DNA of 64,000 bases from UBA6168 sp041163745 (GCA_041163745.1 JBEAQU010000033.1:62001-126000), one strand, 5' to 3'. Shown: positions 9,296-18,874, numbered from the stretch's first letter. Notes: generated by a model not told the origin, from the sequence alone. Program-made: numbers and translations.

Positions 9296-9328
9296 CCATT
9301 GCGTCCCCTCATCCTAACTGTCAAAACA

Positions 9329-10906
9329 ATGCGTCCCGGACTACAGACCCGCCTCCGACTGCCCGCTTCCCGCCTCGCCGCCACCACCGCCCTGGCAGCC
9401 CTGCTCCTGTCCCTTCCCGCCTGCCAACCCTTCGAAGACCTGCAAGGTTTTTCCGTGGAAACCGGCCCGGCGGAATTCGCCGTTCCCCTGTTCTCCGGCA
9501 GCGTCTCCATCCAGGACCTGCTCGAAAACTTCGATGAATACACTTTCGTGGAAATCACCCCCGACGGAATCATCCACCTGCGATACAAAGGAGATGTACT
9601 CTCCCAACAAGCCGAAGAATTCTTCCTCGACGCCCGGGAGAAAATACCGCCCCTCATCCCCCTCGAGAGCCGCCTATACCCACTCCCCTTCTCGGCACCG
9701 GAACAGCTCGAAGTGGATTTCGCCACCTACCGCTCCGGTACCATCGGACTGGCCCTGATCTCCGACCATGTCGGCACCGTCGACCTGACCGTCACCATCC
9801 TCCAATCAAAAAAGGACGGCGTGCCGATGCAACTCCATACCCAGTTCGAATCCCCTGTCGGGGCAGCCCCCATCTTCTTCCATTATCCGCCGGAAGTCGT
9901 CGACGCCAAAGGCTATGACCTCCAACCCGACAACGGCACCCTCTGGATCCGGTACGACGCCGTGACCGAATCCGGCGATACCATCGACCTCCCCTTCATC
10001 GCCTTGGTCAACAAAGACATAGACTTCTCCTACCTCGAAGGCTACCTGGGCAATTTCAAACACAAAGGGAAAAGGGATTCCATCGCCATCGAATTCTTCG
10101 AAAACTGGATTCAGGGGGATGTCTATTTCGAAAATCCGGTCATCCAGATCCATATTCAGAACGCCTTCGGCGTACCGACCCGCTCCTCCATCGATGTCTT
10201 CGACATCATCACCGCGGACGGCCTCCGCATCCCCCTGGAGAGCGAATTCATCACAGCATCCGGTATCGATTTCGTATACCCCGCCAACAACGAGGTCGGC
10301 GCCGTCAAGGAAATGACCTTCACCTTCGATGCCGCCAACTCCAATATCGAGGAGGTCCTGGGCTCCCGACCCATCGCCCTGGATTACAAGGTGGATGCCG
10401 TCATGAACCCCGACAGCCTCACCGGTGAACGGGGCTTCATCACCGACAGCTCCTTCTACCGCATTCAGGTGGAGGTCGACCTACCCCTCCAGGGAAGGGC
10501 CTCCGGTTTCGTCATTTCGGACAGCTACGACATCTCCCTGGACAGCTACGGGGATATCGAATCCGCAGAGTTCAAACTGGTGGCCGACAATTCCATGCCG
10601 CTGGGCATCAACGCCCAGTTGTATTTCGTGGATGAAAACGGACTCACCCTGGACTCCCTGTTCGAACAGCGCAAGGATATCGTCGCCGCCGCACCCGTCG
10701 ATGCGGCCGGCCTGGTGGTCGAACGCCGTACCGCCACCAACCTGGCCCCCTTTTCCGCCGAACGCTTCCAGCGGATCCGCACGGCCAAACGCCTGCTGCT
10801 CTCCGCCGGATTCTCCACTTCCGGCGAAGGCAGCCAAACGGTCAGGGCGCTGTCCGACCAGTCGGTGGACATCCGCATGGGCATGAAAGTCAACACCCGA
10901 CCCTGA
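9329..10906 (+). CDS. Hypothetical lipoprotein, beta-rich
   Basis: This is a 525-residue protein starting at the ATG at 9329; a TTG 30 bases upstream is an alternative. The N-terminus has a basic stretch, a hydrophobic core and a lipobox LPAC with Cys32, so it is a predicted lipoprotein. The mature part is rich in beta-strand patterns and acidic segments (FENWIQGDVYFENPVIQI, GFVISDSYDISLDSYGD). I do not recognise a named family. It follows the beta-CASP nuclease by 33 bp and precedes a DUF5723-like outer-membrane protein by 127 bp on the same strand. The downstream neighbour hints at an envelope role. Confidence 0.75.
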   Translation: MRPGLQTRLRLPASRLAATTALAALLLSLPACQPFEDLQGFSVETGPAEFAVPLFSGSVSIQDLLENFDEYTFVEITPDGIIHLRYKGDVLSQQAEEFFLDAREKIPPLIPLESRLYPLPFSAPEQLEVDFATYRSGTIGLALISDHVGTVDLTVTILQSKKDGVPMQLHTQFESPVGAAPIFFHYPPEVVDAKGYDLQPDNGTLWIRYDAVTESGDTIDLPFIALVNKDIDFSYLEGYLGNFKHKGKRDSIAIEFFENWIQGDVYFENPVIQIHIQNAFGVPTRSSIDVFDIITADGLRIPLESEFITASGIDFVYPANNEVGAVKEMTFTFDAANSNIEEVLGSRPIALDYKVDAVMNPDSLTGERGFITDSSFYRIQVEVDLPLQGRASGFVISDSYDISLDSYGDIESAEFKLVADNSMPLGINAQLYFVDENGLTLDSLFEQRKDIVAAAPVDAAGLVVERRTATNLAPFSAERFQRIRTAKRLLLSAGFSTSGEGSQTVRALSDQSVDIRMGMKVNTRP

Positions 10907-11033
10907 CGGACACAGACCCGGCGCCGCCACCGCCCGCCCCACCTCCAAACCATCACAACCGCTTCCCGGGCCATCCTCCCCATCCCGCCGGGTGGGAGCA
11001 TAAGCCCCGGCCGCTCACTTCATTGACGAACCG

Positions 11034-12362
11034 ATGCATCCGACACGCAGCTTCTTCCTGTTCCTCCTCGCCGGCTGGCTGACAACCGCCTCCTCATCCG
11101 CCCAACCACAATTCGGGCTGCCACTCCTGCCTTCCACCTGGCAGGCTCACCTCGCCAATCCGGCCCTCGTGCCGGATGCCTCCTTCAGCATCGGCGGTCC
11201 AGACCTGCAGGCCCTGCTGCAGTTCGACGGCCCCGTATACCAGGACATCATCACCCGACAGGACGGTCGGCCCGTCCTGCAAACCGACCGATTCATCTCC
11301 GCCCTCTCCCATGACAACCGCATCTCCACCGAACTCCAATTCCACACCCTCGGCCTAAGCTGGCGTAAAAAACGGCTGTCCCTCCTCCTCGGCCATCGCC
11401 TGCGCTTCCAATCCTTCCTGGAATTTCCGAAATCCCTGCCACAGGTGGTCTGGCAAGGAAATGCCGCATTCGTCGGACAGACAGTTCCCGTCGCCCCATT
11501 CGTCCATTCCCTGGATTACCATGAAATCTATGCCGGCGGCGGTTACTCCTTCGACAAGCTGGACCTCGGCTTCAAAGTCAAATGGCTCGCCGGCAACAAT
11601 CTCCTGGCCACCGACCCCGATCATCGCAACGCATCCCTGTACACGGACCCGGACGTCTACCAACTCACCCTCCAGGCCGATTACCTGCTCCATACCGTCC
11701 AACTGCCAACCTACGACAACCTCCAGGACCTGGAAAGAAATTTCCGCCAGGGAAACAGGGCCGGCAACGCTCCCTTCGGCCGGAACGCCGGCTGGGCTTT
11801 CGACCTGGGATTCCGACTGGCCCTCGGCAGACTGGACTTACTCGGCAGCCTCCTCGACGTCGGTTTCATCCGCTGGGACCATCAGGTGACCAACTACCTG
11901 GCCACCAAATCCATCTCCTACGAAGGCCTCGACATATCCAACGCCCTCTCCGGCGAAGGCGTCGATTTCGACCGCGCCCTGGATACCCTCCGGCAATTGC
12001 TCCGGGTGGATCCCGCCCACAACCCTACCCAAACCCGCCTGACCGCCAGCACATCCTTCGGTGCCCGCTGGACTTTCTCCCAAGCCTGGCGGGCCGGCGT
12101 CGCCTACATCGGGCGCCGAAGTCCCACCGGACGCACCCATACCCTCCTGGCTTCCGTCGACGCCCGAATACTCCCGGCCCTGGACTTGGGCACCCACCTG
12201 GCCCTTCAGCATCCCTATCCCCCACAAATCGGCCTCCATTCCACCCTCACCGTCGGCACCGTGCAGCTTTTTTGCGCGACGAATGACATCGGTGGCGCCC
12301 TCCGCCCTGCCAGGGCCTCCACCATCAGCGCCACCGCCGGCATAGCCCTGCGCTTTCCCTGA
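11034..12362 (+). CDS. DUF5723-like outer-membrane beta-barrel protein
   Basis: This is a 442-residue protein with a signal peptide (hydrophobic core then TASSSAQ). After cleavage come features of the Bacteroidota DUF5723/PorT-like barrels: a 'W-x-A-x-x-ANPAL-x-P' start, then repeated amphipathic strands such as LSLLLGHRLRFQSF, YAGGGYSFDKLDLGFKVKW and NAGWAFDLGFRLALGRLDL. It ends with a strand terminating in phenylalanine-proline. The exact function of the family is unknown. It follows a predicted lipoprotein, a common arrangement for outer-membrane pairs. The family is assigned from motif and length resemblance. Confidence 0.75.
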   Translation: MHPTRSFFLFLLAGWLTTASSSAQPQFGLPLLPSTWQAHLANPALVPDASFSIGGPDLQALLQFDGPVYQDIITRQDGRPVLQTDRFISALSHDNRISTELQFHTLGLSWRKKRLSLLLGHRLRFQSFLEFPKSLPQVVWQGNAAFVGQTVPVAPFVHSLDYHEIYAGGGYSFDKLDLGFKVKWLAGNNLLATDPDHRNASLYTDPDVYQLTLQADYLLHTVQLPTYDNLQDLERNFRQGNRAGNAPFGRNAGWAFDLGFRLALGRLDLLGSLLDVGFIRWDHQVTNYLATKSISYEGLDISNALSGEGVDFDRALDTLRQLLRVDPAHNPTQTRLTASTSFGARWTFSQAWRAGVAYIGRRSPTGRTHTLLASVDARILPALDLGTHLALQHPYPPQIGLHSTLTVGTVQLFCATNDIGGALRPARASTISATAGIALRFP

Positions 12363-12404
12363 CCGGTATCTCCCCGCCGGATTACGATTTCCAATCTTTC
12401 GTCC

Positions 12405-12412
12405 TACTTTTG
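12405..12412 (+). promoter_or_regulatory. Promoter -7 element TACTTTTG for polyprenyl synthase
   Basis: Exact match to TAnnTTTG, 18 bp upstream of the ATG at 12431, giving a very short leader. No good -33 element is seen. Confidence 0.5.
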
Positions 12413-12430
12413 CCACCAGGCTCTTACGCC

Positions 12431-13408
12431 ATGAAACAACCCACCATAGATTCGATCAAGGAACCCGTTGCAGCGGCACTGGATGTGTTCGAGCGCCACT
12501 TCCGGGATGCCATGCGCAGCCATGTCCCTCTCCTGGATCGCATCATGTATTATATCGTCCGGCGCAAAGGCAAACAGGTCCGCCCGATGTTCGTCTTCCT
12601 GAGCGCCCGGATCTGCGGGGATATCAACCCGGCCACCTACACCGCCGCCTCCATGGTGGAACTGCTCCATACCGCCACCCTCGTCCATGACGACGTGGTC
12701 GACGATGCCTACGAACGCCGGGGCTTCTTCTCCATCAATGCCCTTTGGAAAAACAAGGTCGCCGTACTCGTCGGAGATTATCTCCTGGCCCAAGGCCTGC
12801 TGCTGGCGCTCAAGAACAAACAGTTCCGACTCCTCGAAATCCTTTCCGACGCCGTCAAGGCCATGTCCGAAGGGGAATTGCTGCAACTGGAAAAGGCCCG
12901 GCGACTGGATATCGAAGAATCCGTCTATTACGAAATCATCCGCCAGAAAACAGCCTCCCTCATCGCTTCGGCCTGCAGTGCCGGCGCCGCCTCCGTCACG
13001 TCCGTGGAAGAGGATATCGAGAAAATGAGGGAATTCGGGGAATGTATCGGCATCGCCTTCCAAATCAAGGACGACCTGTTCGATTACGGTACCGATGACG
13101 TGGGGAAACCCCGCGGTATCGATATCCAGGAGAAAAAGATGACGCTCCCCCTGATCCGTGCCCTGAACCAAACCTCCTCCCGCGAAAAGAAACGCATCAT
13201 CTCCATAATCAAACACCACAGCGACCGACCGGACAAAGTCAATGAGGTCATCCGGTTCGTCCGGGAGAGCGACGGCCTGGAATATGCACGGCAGGCCATG
13301 GAATCCTACAGCAACCGGGCTTTCAGCCTTCTCGACACTTTCCCTCCCTCCCCCGCCCGCGATGCCATGCGGCAACTGGTTGTCTTCGTCACCCGGCGCA
13401 AAAAATGA
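12431..13408 (+). CDS. ispB: Long-chain (all-trans) polyprenyl diphosphate synthase
   Basis: This is a 325-residue isoprenyl diphosphate synthase started at the ATG at 12431 (MKQPTIDSIK). The first Asp-rich motif, HDDVVDDAYERRG, begins at His86. The second, KDDLFDYG, lies near residue 213. The conserved KGKQVRP (lysine/arginine for IPP binding) is near residue 45. The spacing and the RRG after the first motif match octaprenyl/solanesyl-type enzymes, which make the side chain of menaquinone, the usual respiratory quinone in this phylum. The exact chain length cannot be read from sequence. It converges on the SWIM protein, whose stop is only 4 bp away. Confidence 0.88.
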   Translation: MKQPTIDSIKEPVAAALDVFERHFRDAMRSHVPLLDRIMYYIVRRKGKQVRPMFVFLSARICGDINPATYTAASMVELLHTATLVHDDVVDDAYERRGFFSINALWKNKVAVLVGDYLLAQGLLLALKNKQFRLLEILSDAVKAMSEGELLQLEKARRLDIEESVYYEIIRQKTASLIASACSAGAASVTSVEEDIEKMREFGECIGIAFQIKDDLFDYGTDDVGKPRGIDIQEKKMTLPLIRALNQTSSREKKRIISIIKHHSDRPDKVNEVIRFVRESDGLEYARQAMESYSNRAFSLLDTFPPSPARDAMRQLVVFVTRRKK

Positions 13409-13412
13409 ACCG

Positions 13413-14789
13413 CTAACCCCCGACCTGGTCTCCCGACCCGCCCTCATCCGTCGGCTGCGCCAGTCGGTGAGAAGGCAAGTACCGGAACCGCCCGCCCACC
13501 ATCACACCGAAGATTGTCATCGCCTTTCCGTCCCAACAGCCAAGAACGGTGAGCGGCCGACCGGCTCCCAGCGCCACCAACGTCCATCCCCGGACGGTCT
13601 CCGCCTGCACCGGCAGGAGGCCGCCACACCCGTCGACCAGGAAAAATTCCCCCGCCCGATATATGGGCAACATCTCCCGCATACAGACCGGAAAAGCCGG
13701 TATCCAAGGAAGGAGAGCCAACGCGGCGGCGTATGCATCCAACAACTCGTCTGCCGTCAGGTAACCCTCCGACACCTCGAACGGATCCTGCTCGGGAGCC
13801 AGCTCTCCCGCCACCATCCGCAGCGGATAGGCGGAGGGATACGGGTGCATGGTTCCCCGCCAAACCGTTCCCGGCGGCCACTCCCTGTCGAAACCGGCAT
13901 CACGCCAGGAAAAATCCAGCAACAATGCGAAATTCCCGCCCGCACCAACGAACCAGGTCCGCCGCGCCAACAGGTTGTCATCCTCCTTTTCGTAGACTTG
14001 CCCGGCCACCATCCACCGATCCGTCGTCCCGGGCAAACGCAGCACATCCTCCTTACGGGGGCTCCAACCACCCAATGTCAGGATGTCATGCCGCAGCCCG
14101 TCCGGATGCTCCGACAGGTTTCGGTATGCCCTGGCCAACAAAAAGACAGACGCAACTTCCGCCAGGACCGCTGCCGGCCAATCCGACCTTCGCATCTCCT
14201 CCGGCAAGGCACGCAGACGCCTTGCCACCGCGCCGAGCTTCGCATCCACCAAGCGGGATGCCAATGACTGCCAAAACGGTTCCGCCCGGTCCTCCAAGGT
14301 GACCAGCCCCTGTCGCAGCAGGTCCGACAGTCGAACCTCCAGCAAGGCCATCCCCGCGGTCATCTGCTCCAGGCGCTTCGGCTGTACCGCCGGCACGCCC
14401 ATGGAAGCCGGAGCTGCCGCTTCTTCCGCAGGTTGCACTGACCGGCCCGCCCGCCGCTGCCGATGAAGCAGCCAGTTGGACACCCAGTTCGGGGCGGGAT
14501 CCACAACCGGAACCACGCCGGGATGCCGGCACAGCAGCAACATCAACCCCAACACATGCGCACAGGGAGGCTTTCGGGCCGGACAGCTGCACCGGTACGC
14601 CGGCATTGTCGAAGGAACCCATTCGACCACTGCCTGGCAAAGGGTCGTACCCGCAGCCGTGGCACCCCAGGCCACCTGTCCGTACCTTCCCAGATGCTGC
14701 CAGGCACGCCGCTCCGAGAGCACGGATGCCCGATTGGCCGTCCCCAGGTCGGGAGCAAGGCCCAGGATTGCGGATTCGTTCCGTTCCAT
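13413..14789 (-). CDS. SWIM zinc-finger family protein
   Basis: This is a 458-residue protein. Near its N-terminus is YRCSCPARKPPCAHVLGLML, the CxC...CxH zinc site of the SWIM fold, preceded by 'AWQHLGRYGQVAWGATAAGTTLCQ', typical of the bacterial family. The rest is helical and has no recognisable catalytic motif. SWIM domains bind DNA or protein, and bacterial members are often next to MoxR/VWA chaperone genes. Those partners are not seen here. The gene is 30 bp downstream of the cyclase/TPR gene on the same strand, so the two may be co-transcribed. Confidence 0.8.
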   Translation of the reverse strand: MERNESAILGLAPDLGTANRASVLSERRAWQHLGRYGQVAWGATAAGTTLCQAVVEWVPSTMPAYRCSCPARKPPCAHVLGLMLLLCRHPGVVPVVDPAPNWVSNWLLHRQRRAGRSVQPAEEAAAPASMGVPAVQPKRLEQMTAGMALLEVRLSDLLRQGLVTLEDRAEPFWQSLASRLVDAKLGAVARRLRALPEEMRRSDWPAAVLAEVASVFLLARAYRNLSEHPDGLRHDILTLGGWSPRKEDVLRLPGTTDRWMVAGQVYEKEDDNLLARRTWFVGAGGNFALLLDFSWRDAGFDREWPPGTVWRGTMHPYPSAYPLRMVAGELAPEQDPFEVSEGYLTADELLDAYAAALALLPWIPAFPVCMREMLPIYRAGEFFLVDGCGGLLPVQAETVRGWTLVALGAGRPLTVLGCWDGKAMTIFGVMVGGRFRYLPSHRLAQPTDEGGSGDQVGG

Positions 14790-14819
14790 ACCTGCCGATT
14801 CGGTTTGCCGACCATCCGC

Positions 14820-16667
14820 TCAGGCCATTCGGCGCAAGAGCGCCTGGAAGCGCATATGTTCCCGCAGCGGATCCAGGTAATTGTCGTTGCGATACCACCC
14901 ACCTTGCTGGAAACCCGCCTGAAAACCCAATTCTAGGTAGTGCAGGGCTTCATCGGACTTGTTCAGCAGCGCTGCGACGCAGGCGGCATTGTACAGCAGC
15001 ATGGGATCGCCCGGATCAATGGAAAAAGCCCGCCGGAGCCATTCCAATCCGCGTGCCGTCTCCCCGCTGGCCACCAATGCCAAGGACCCGAGGTAAAGCG
15101 CCCGAAGTTCCGAGGGGTTCCGTTGCAACTGCTTTTCCGCCAACAGGATGCCCCGCTGCCGCGCTTTGGACGCCAACAAACGGATACCGAGGATTTCATA
15201 GGCTTGGGAAGCGAGCAGGACCGACTGAAAATCATCCGGCCGATGGCGGCTCGCCTCGTCCAACAGCCGGACAGCCTTGTCCATCTGCCCCTGCGTAAAA
15301 CAGGCACGTCCATAATGATACCAGGCCATGAAAAGGGATGGATTCAGCTCGATGGCCTTCTCAAAGGAGACGGCCGCCTTCTTGAACTGCTGCCGCAGGG
15401 TGAGTGCGATTCCTCTGGAAGTGTGGGCCTGCGCCAGCAAGGGCGCCAGCTCCAAAGCCTGCAGGCTGGCCAGGTTGGCCTCCTTCAGGTATTCCTCCGA
15501 TTTCTGTACGTACATGAAGAGGTAGGAATAGCAGTCCGCCAGCCCGCAATAGGCTAGGGCATACTCCTCGTCGGCGGCAATGGCCTGCGCAAACATCTCG
15601 CGTGCCTGACCGACGGATTTCCGGCTGAACTGGTAATAGAAATGTCGGCCCTTCAGATAATAGCCGTAAGCTTCCACATTCCGCGTCTGCAGGATTTGGA
15701 TCCGGTCGTCCCGATGTGGCAAGGAAAGCTTGACTTCCATGGCCCGAGCGATTTGCTGGGCGATGATGTCCTGCAGGGCGAAGACCGCCGCCAGCTGCCT
15801 TTCATACCGGGCGGACCACAGGATGGTACCCGTTTCCGTATCCACCAGCTCCACCGTCACCAGCAGTTGGTCCGCATGCTTGCGGACCGTACCTTCCAGG
15901 ACGGCGGCCGCCCCCAACAGACGCCCTTTCTGCCGGACATCCAGCGGTTTCCCCTTCAAGGCGAAGGAGGCGGACCGGGAGACGACACTCATTCCCGCCG
16001 TATTGTCCAAAGCCAGTATGATCTCCTCCGAAATGCCTTCGCAGAAGTAATCCTGCTCCGGATCATCACAACGGTTGACAAATGGCATGACGGCCACGGT
16101 CGGACGGGAAAGCCCCAACCGCAACGGCGGGAAAGCGTTCTGCAATTCCGGGATGACCAATTGCCAAAGATGGTCCACCTGCTCGAAGTCCTTCAGCTGC
16201 ACTTTCCCCGCTTCCAGCATTTCGATGCTTTCCGGCAGTTTTCCCCTGACCTTGTCGCGCACTTTCCTTGACAACAGCACCTGCCCGCCATGCCCGATAT
16301 GACAAATACGGGATGCCCGGTGCACCTCCAGTCCCGTGAAGCCGGAGGCCGTGGGCAATGCCTGTCCGTAATGGATTCCGATCCGGACCTTCAGCCCGAC
16401 CATACCGGCCCATTTCCGTTCCGCAAAGCCCCGTTGGATGGAAACTGCCGCCAACACGGCATGCTCCGGCTCGTCGAAGACCAGAAAGAATCCGTCACCG
16501 GAAGTGTCGATTTCCTTACCGTTGTATTTGTTACAGGCCAACCGGATGACGGTACGATGCCGTTCCAATACCAGGGCATAGGACTCCCCCAGTTCGCTGG
16601 CCAATCGGGTGGATCCTTCTATATCACTAAAAAAGAACGTCTTGTAATCCTTACTGCTTTTTTTCAT
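14820..16667 (-). CDS. Class III nucleotide cyclase fused to a TolB/FlgO-like domain and TPR repeats
   Basis: This is a 615-residue protein. Residues 1-~180 form a class III adenylate/guanylate cyclase domain: FFFSDIEGST with metal-binding Asp15, TSGDGFFLVF with Asp58, and VHRASRICHIGHGGQVLLS near the end. The usual transition-state Asn is His in VHRASR, a variant often seen in this TPR-linked subfamily, so activity is uncertain. Residues ~188-320 match the FlgO/TolB-like domain (RPTVAVMPF, FCEGISEEI, VLEGTVRK). The remainder is TPR helices. There is no membrane segment, so it is likely cytoplasmic. The upstream cystathionine synthase gene is on the same strand. Confidence 0.85.
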   Translation of the reverse strand: MKKSSKDYKTFFFSDIEGSTRLASELGESYALVLERHRTVIRLACNKYNGKEIDTSGDGFFLVFDEPEHAVLAAVSIQRGFAERKWAGMVGLKVRIGIHYGQALPTASGFTGLEVHRASRICHIGHGGQVLLSRKVRDKVRGKLPESIEMLEAGKVQLKDFEQVDHLWQLVIPELQNAFPPLRLGLSRPTVAVMPFVNRCDDPEQDYFCEGISEEIILALDNTAGMSVVSRSASFALKGKPLDVRQKGRLLGAAAVLEGTVRKHADQLLVTVELVDTETGTILWSARYERQLAAVFALQDIIAQQIARAMEVKLSLPHRDDRIQILQTRNVEAYGYYLKGRHFYYQFSRKSVGQAREMFAQAIAADEEYALAYCGLADCYSYLFMYVQKSEEYLKEANLASLQALELAPLLAQAHTSRGIALTLRQQFKKAAVSFEKAIELNPSLFMAWYHYGRACFTQGQMDKAVRLLDEASRHRPDDFQSVLLASQAYEILGIRLLASKARQRGILLAEKQLQRNPSELRALYLGSLALVASGETARGLEWLRRAFSIDPGDPMLLYNAACVAALLNKSDEALHYLELGFQAGFQQGGWYRNDNYLDPLREHMRFQALLRRMA

Positions 16668-16753
16668 CGCTCGCTACGGATGTATCGGTCAGGGCGGCCT
16701 CCGGCCTGTCTTTCCACGGGAGGCGTCGGCGGCGCAACATCGGTCGCACCGCT

Positions 16754-17902
16754 TCAGGCAGCGGAAAGCGCATGTTCCAGATCCTCGACCAAATCGTCCA
16801 CATCCTCGATACCGATGCTCAGCCGGATCAGCGAATCGGTCAGGCCGACCGCCAGGCGGGATTCCCTTGGAATGGAGGCATGGGTCATGGAGGCGGGATG
16901 TCCGACCAAGGACTCCACCCCTCCGAGCGATTCCGCCAGGGTGAAAAGTTTGGTGTTGCGCAAGACTTCCCTCACGGCCTCGAAACGGTCGTCCACCAGG
17001 TCGAAGGACACCATAGCCCCGAAATGCGACATCTGCCGCCTGGCGGTCTCGTGCCCCGGATGGTCTTCGAAACCGGGATAGAACACCTTCGACACCTTCG
17101 GATGGTTCCGCAGGAAGGTCGCGATGACCGCTGCGTTCCGGCAGGCACGCTCCACGCGCAGGTGCAGGGTCTTGATGCCCCGCAGCACCAGGAAGCAATC
17201 CATCGGCCCCGGTACGGCTCCGCTGGCATTCTGAATGAAATGCAGTCGTTGCGCCAGTTCGGCATTGGCGGCGACGACCGCCCCCAGGACGGTATCGGAA
17301 TGACCGCCGAGGTATTTGGTCGCGGAGTGGACGACCAGGTCCGCGCCCAATTCAATCGGACGCTGCAGAAAAGGGGAGGCGAAGGTATTGTCCACGCAGG
17401 TGAGGATGCCCCTTTCCCGGGCTATGCCGCAGATGGCCTGGATATCCACCACGTTCAGCATCGGATTGGTCGGCGTCTCTATCCATAACAATTTGGTTTC
17501 CGGTGTCAGGGCGTGCGCCAGACGTGCCGGGTCGTCCATCGGCAGGAACCGGCTGCGTAGGCCGTAGGGAGCGTATACCTTGGTGAGCAAGCGGTAGGAT
17601 CCGCCGTACAGGTCGTCCGTGGCAACCACCTCGTCACCAGCCTGCAGCAATTTCAGCACTCCGTCCATTGCCGCCAGACCACTGGCGAAACAGATGGCAT
17701 CCACCCCGTTCTCCAAGGCGGCCAGGTTCGCTTCCAATGCGGAACGGGTCGGATTCTGCGTTCGGGCATACTCATAACCCTTGTGCTCCCCGGGGGCGGC
17801 CTGGGCATAGGTCGATGTCTGGTAGATCGGTGTCATCACGGCACCGGTGGCGGGATCCGGTTCGATGCCGGCATGAATGGTCTTGGTCGCGAATCTCATC
17901 AT
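16754..17902 (-). CDS. PLP-dependent cystathionine gamma-synthase/gamma-lyase
   Basis: This is a 382-residue Cys/Met-metabolism PLP enzyme. The ATG at 17902 (MMRFATKTIHAG) gives the standard family N-terminus; the frame stays open upstream but reads as junk. Diagnostic segments include PIYQTSTYAQ, YARTQNPTR, the cofactor lysine in SATKYLGGHSD, and ESLGGVESLVGHPASMTHAS. Synthase (methionine biosynthesis) and lyase (reverse transsulfuration) cannot be separated reliably from these motifs. A CBS-like enzyme lies at 37 kb, which would fit reverse transsulfuration. A TACTTTTG promoter sits 72 bp upstream. Confidence 0.9.
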   Translation of the reverse strand: MMRFATKTIHAGIEPDPATGAVMTPIYQTSTYAQAAPGEHKGYEYARTQNPTRSALEANLAALENGVDAICFASGLAAMDGVLKLLQAGDEVVATDDLYGGSYRLLTKVYAPYGLRSRFLPMDDPARLAHALTPETKLLWIETPTNPMLNVVDIQAICGIARERGILTCVDNTFASPFLQRPIELGADLVVHSATKYLGGHSDTVLGAVVAANAELAQRLHFIQNASGAVPGPMDCFLVLRGIKTLHLRVERACRNAAVIATFLRNHPKVSKVFYPGFEDHPGHETARRQMSHFGAMVSFDLVDDRFEAVREVLRNTKLFTLAESLGGVESLVGHPASMTHASIPRESRLAVGLTDSLIRLSIGIEDVDDLVEDLEHALSAA

Positions 17903-18291
17903 TAGTTTTTCATTTGTGGCGTCCGGAGGAGCCCATGCCCGGCCGGACCCGGCCAACGAGGCCGGTACAGATGCAAAAGTAGGCATTCGAGCGGCCGCAA
18001 ACCACATTGTCGGGCGGAAGCCACTTTGACTGACCTGTGATTTTTCTCGGCATGCCATCGGCGCTCGGATGACAATTCGGTCTGCGGCTGTTCGGGCACA
18101 CATCAAAAGACAAAGGGCAACCCGGAAAGTTTCCTGATTGCCCATTATCCGCCTAAACAACACGACGCGGACGCCCGAAGGCAGACCGCCTACCATTCGT
18201 TTATGCTGCTCGTTCCGAATGCAGGGGGACCTCATGAGGCCGACGACCAGGAAGGTTCGCGGCAAGGGCCCCTATCTTCCATGCGAGCTTT
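17903..18291. other. Intergenic region between cystathionine synthase and HU genes
   Basis: 389 bp. It contains the promoter of the PLP enzyme at 17974-17981. The rest shows no convincing gene, RNA or terminator for the HU gene that reads into it from the right. Confidence 0.5.
17974..17981 (-). promoter_or_regulatory. Promoter -7 element TACTTTTG for the cystathionine enzyme
   Basis: Exact TAnnTTTG match on the minus strand. A TTTG at 18001-17998 lies 16 bp upstream as a -33 candidate. The 5' leader would be ~65 nt. Confidence 0.55.
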
Positions 18292-18564
18292 TCAGTTCAC
18301 AGCGTCTCCCAACTCCTTACCTGCCTTGAACTTGACGGAACTTTTGGCAGGGATGGTGATGGTGGCACCCGTTTGGGGATTGCGTCCCTGCCGTTCTTCC
18401 TTCTTGGAAACGGAGAAGGTCCCGAAGCCGACCAATGTCACTTTTTCACCTGCTACCAGGGATTCGCGAATGGCGTTGAGCACACCATCCACGGCTGCGG
18501 TGGCTTCCGCTTTCTTCATGCCGGCGCCTTCCGCGACCTTGTTGATCAGATCTCCTTTGTTCAT
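18292..18564 (-). CDS. hup: HU family DNA-binding protein
   Basis: This is a 90-residue histone-like protein of standard length. It starts MNKGDLINKVAE, has the helical N-terminal half (KKAEATAAVDGVLNAI), then the beta-arm with GFGTFSV and the DNA-intercalating GRNPQTG, ending KAGKELGDAVN. It acts as a nucleoid-packaging dimer and cofactor in DNA transactions. Nothing is unusual in the sequence. A well-formed promoter with both elements is just upstream. Confidence 0.97.
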   Translation of the reverse strand: MNKGDLINKVAEGAGMKKAEATAAVDGVLNAIRESLVAGEKVTLVGFGTFSVSKKEERQGRNPQTGATITIPAKSSVKFKAGKELGDAVN

Positions 18565-18601
18565 TGTGGAAAATTTAATTAAGGATGAGTAAAATAATTC
18601 G

Positions 18602-18631
18602 CAAAATTATACAAGCCGCCAATTATCCAAA
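18602..18631 (-). promoter_or_regulatory. hup promoter with -33 and -7 elements
   Basis: On the minus strand TTTG (18631-18628) is followed after 18 bp by TAATTTTG (18609-18602), matching the Bacteroidota TTTG-N17-23-TAnnTTTG architecture. It lies about 38 bp upstream of the hup start. Confidence 0.7.
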
Positions 18632-18737
18632 CGGTTTGATATAAAAAAAAGCGGTAACCTGAGCTTTTTTCATCAGATTTTCCGGGTGCCGGGGGATTTC
18701 CGGGCTTTTTTCGTTGCTGAGCGGCCACTTTGCGAAG

Positions 18738-18764
18738 GGCTGGAATAAGATTGTTATTCCAGCC
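18738..18764. repeat. Perfect 10-bp inverted repeat (GGCTGGAATA / TATTCCAGCC)
   Basis: Ten-base arms separated by AGATTGT. No T-run follows on either strand, so it is not a standard intrinsic terminator. It lies between two divergent promoters and could be an operator or an RNA hairpin. Confidence 0.5.
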
Positions 18765-18829
18765 GCCAGACCCTGCCGCCCATCGCCGCGCTCCCTTCTG
18801 CGGTCGGACCGCTTACGACGGAAACCTCC

Positions 18830-18837
18830 TATATTTG
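18830..18837 (+). promoter_or_regulatory. Promoter -7 element TATATTTG for the giant surface protein
   Basis: Exact TAnnTTTG match 37 bp upstream of the ATG at 18875. No clear -33 element. Confidence 0.55.
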
Positions 18838-18874
18838 TAAAGGTTTTCCTGTTTATCCGTTCATCCATACCGCC

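Larger units (their letters stand above)
18565..18874. other. Divergent intergenic region between hup and the giant surface-protein gene
   Basis: 310 bp. It contains the hup promoter (minus strand), the promoter of the giant gene (plus strand), an inverted repeat at 18738-18764, and an A-run/T-run pair flanking GC...GC at about 18643-18670 that could form a hairpin on either strand. Confidence 0.5.
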
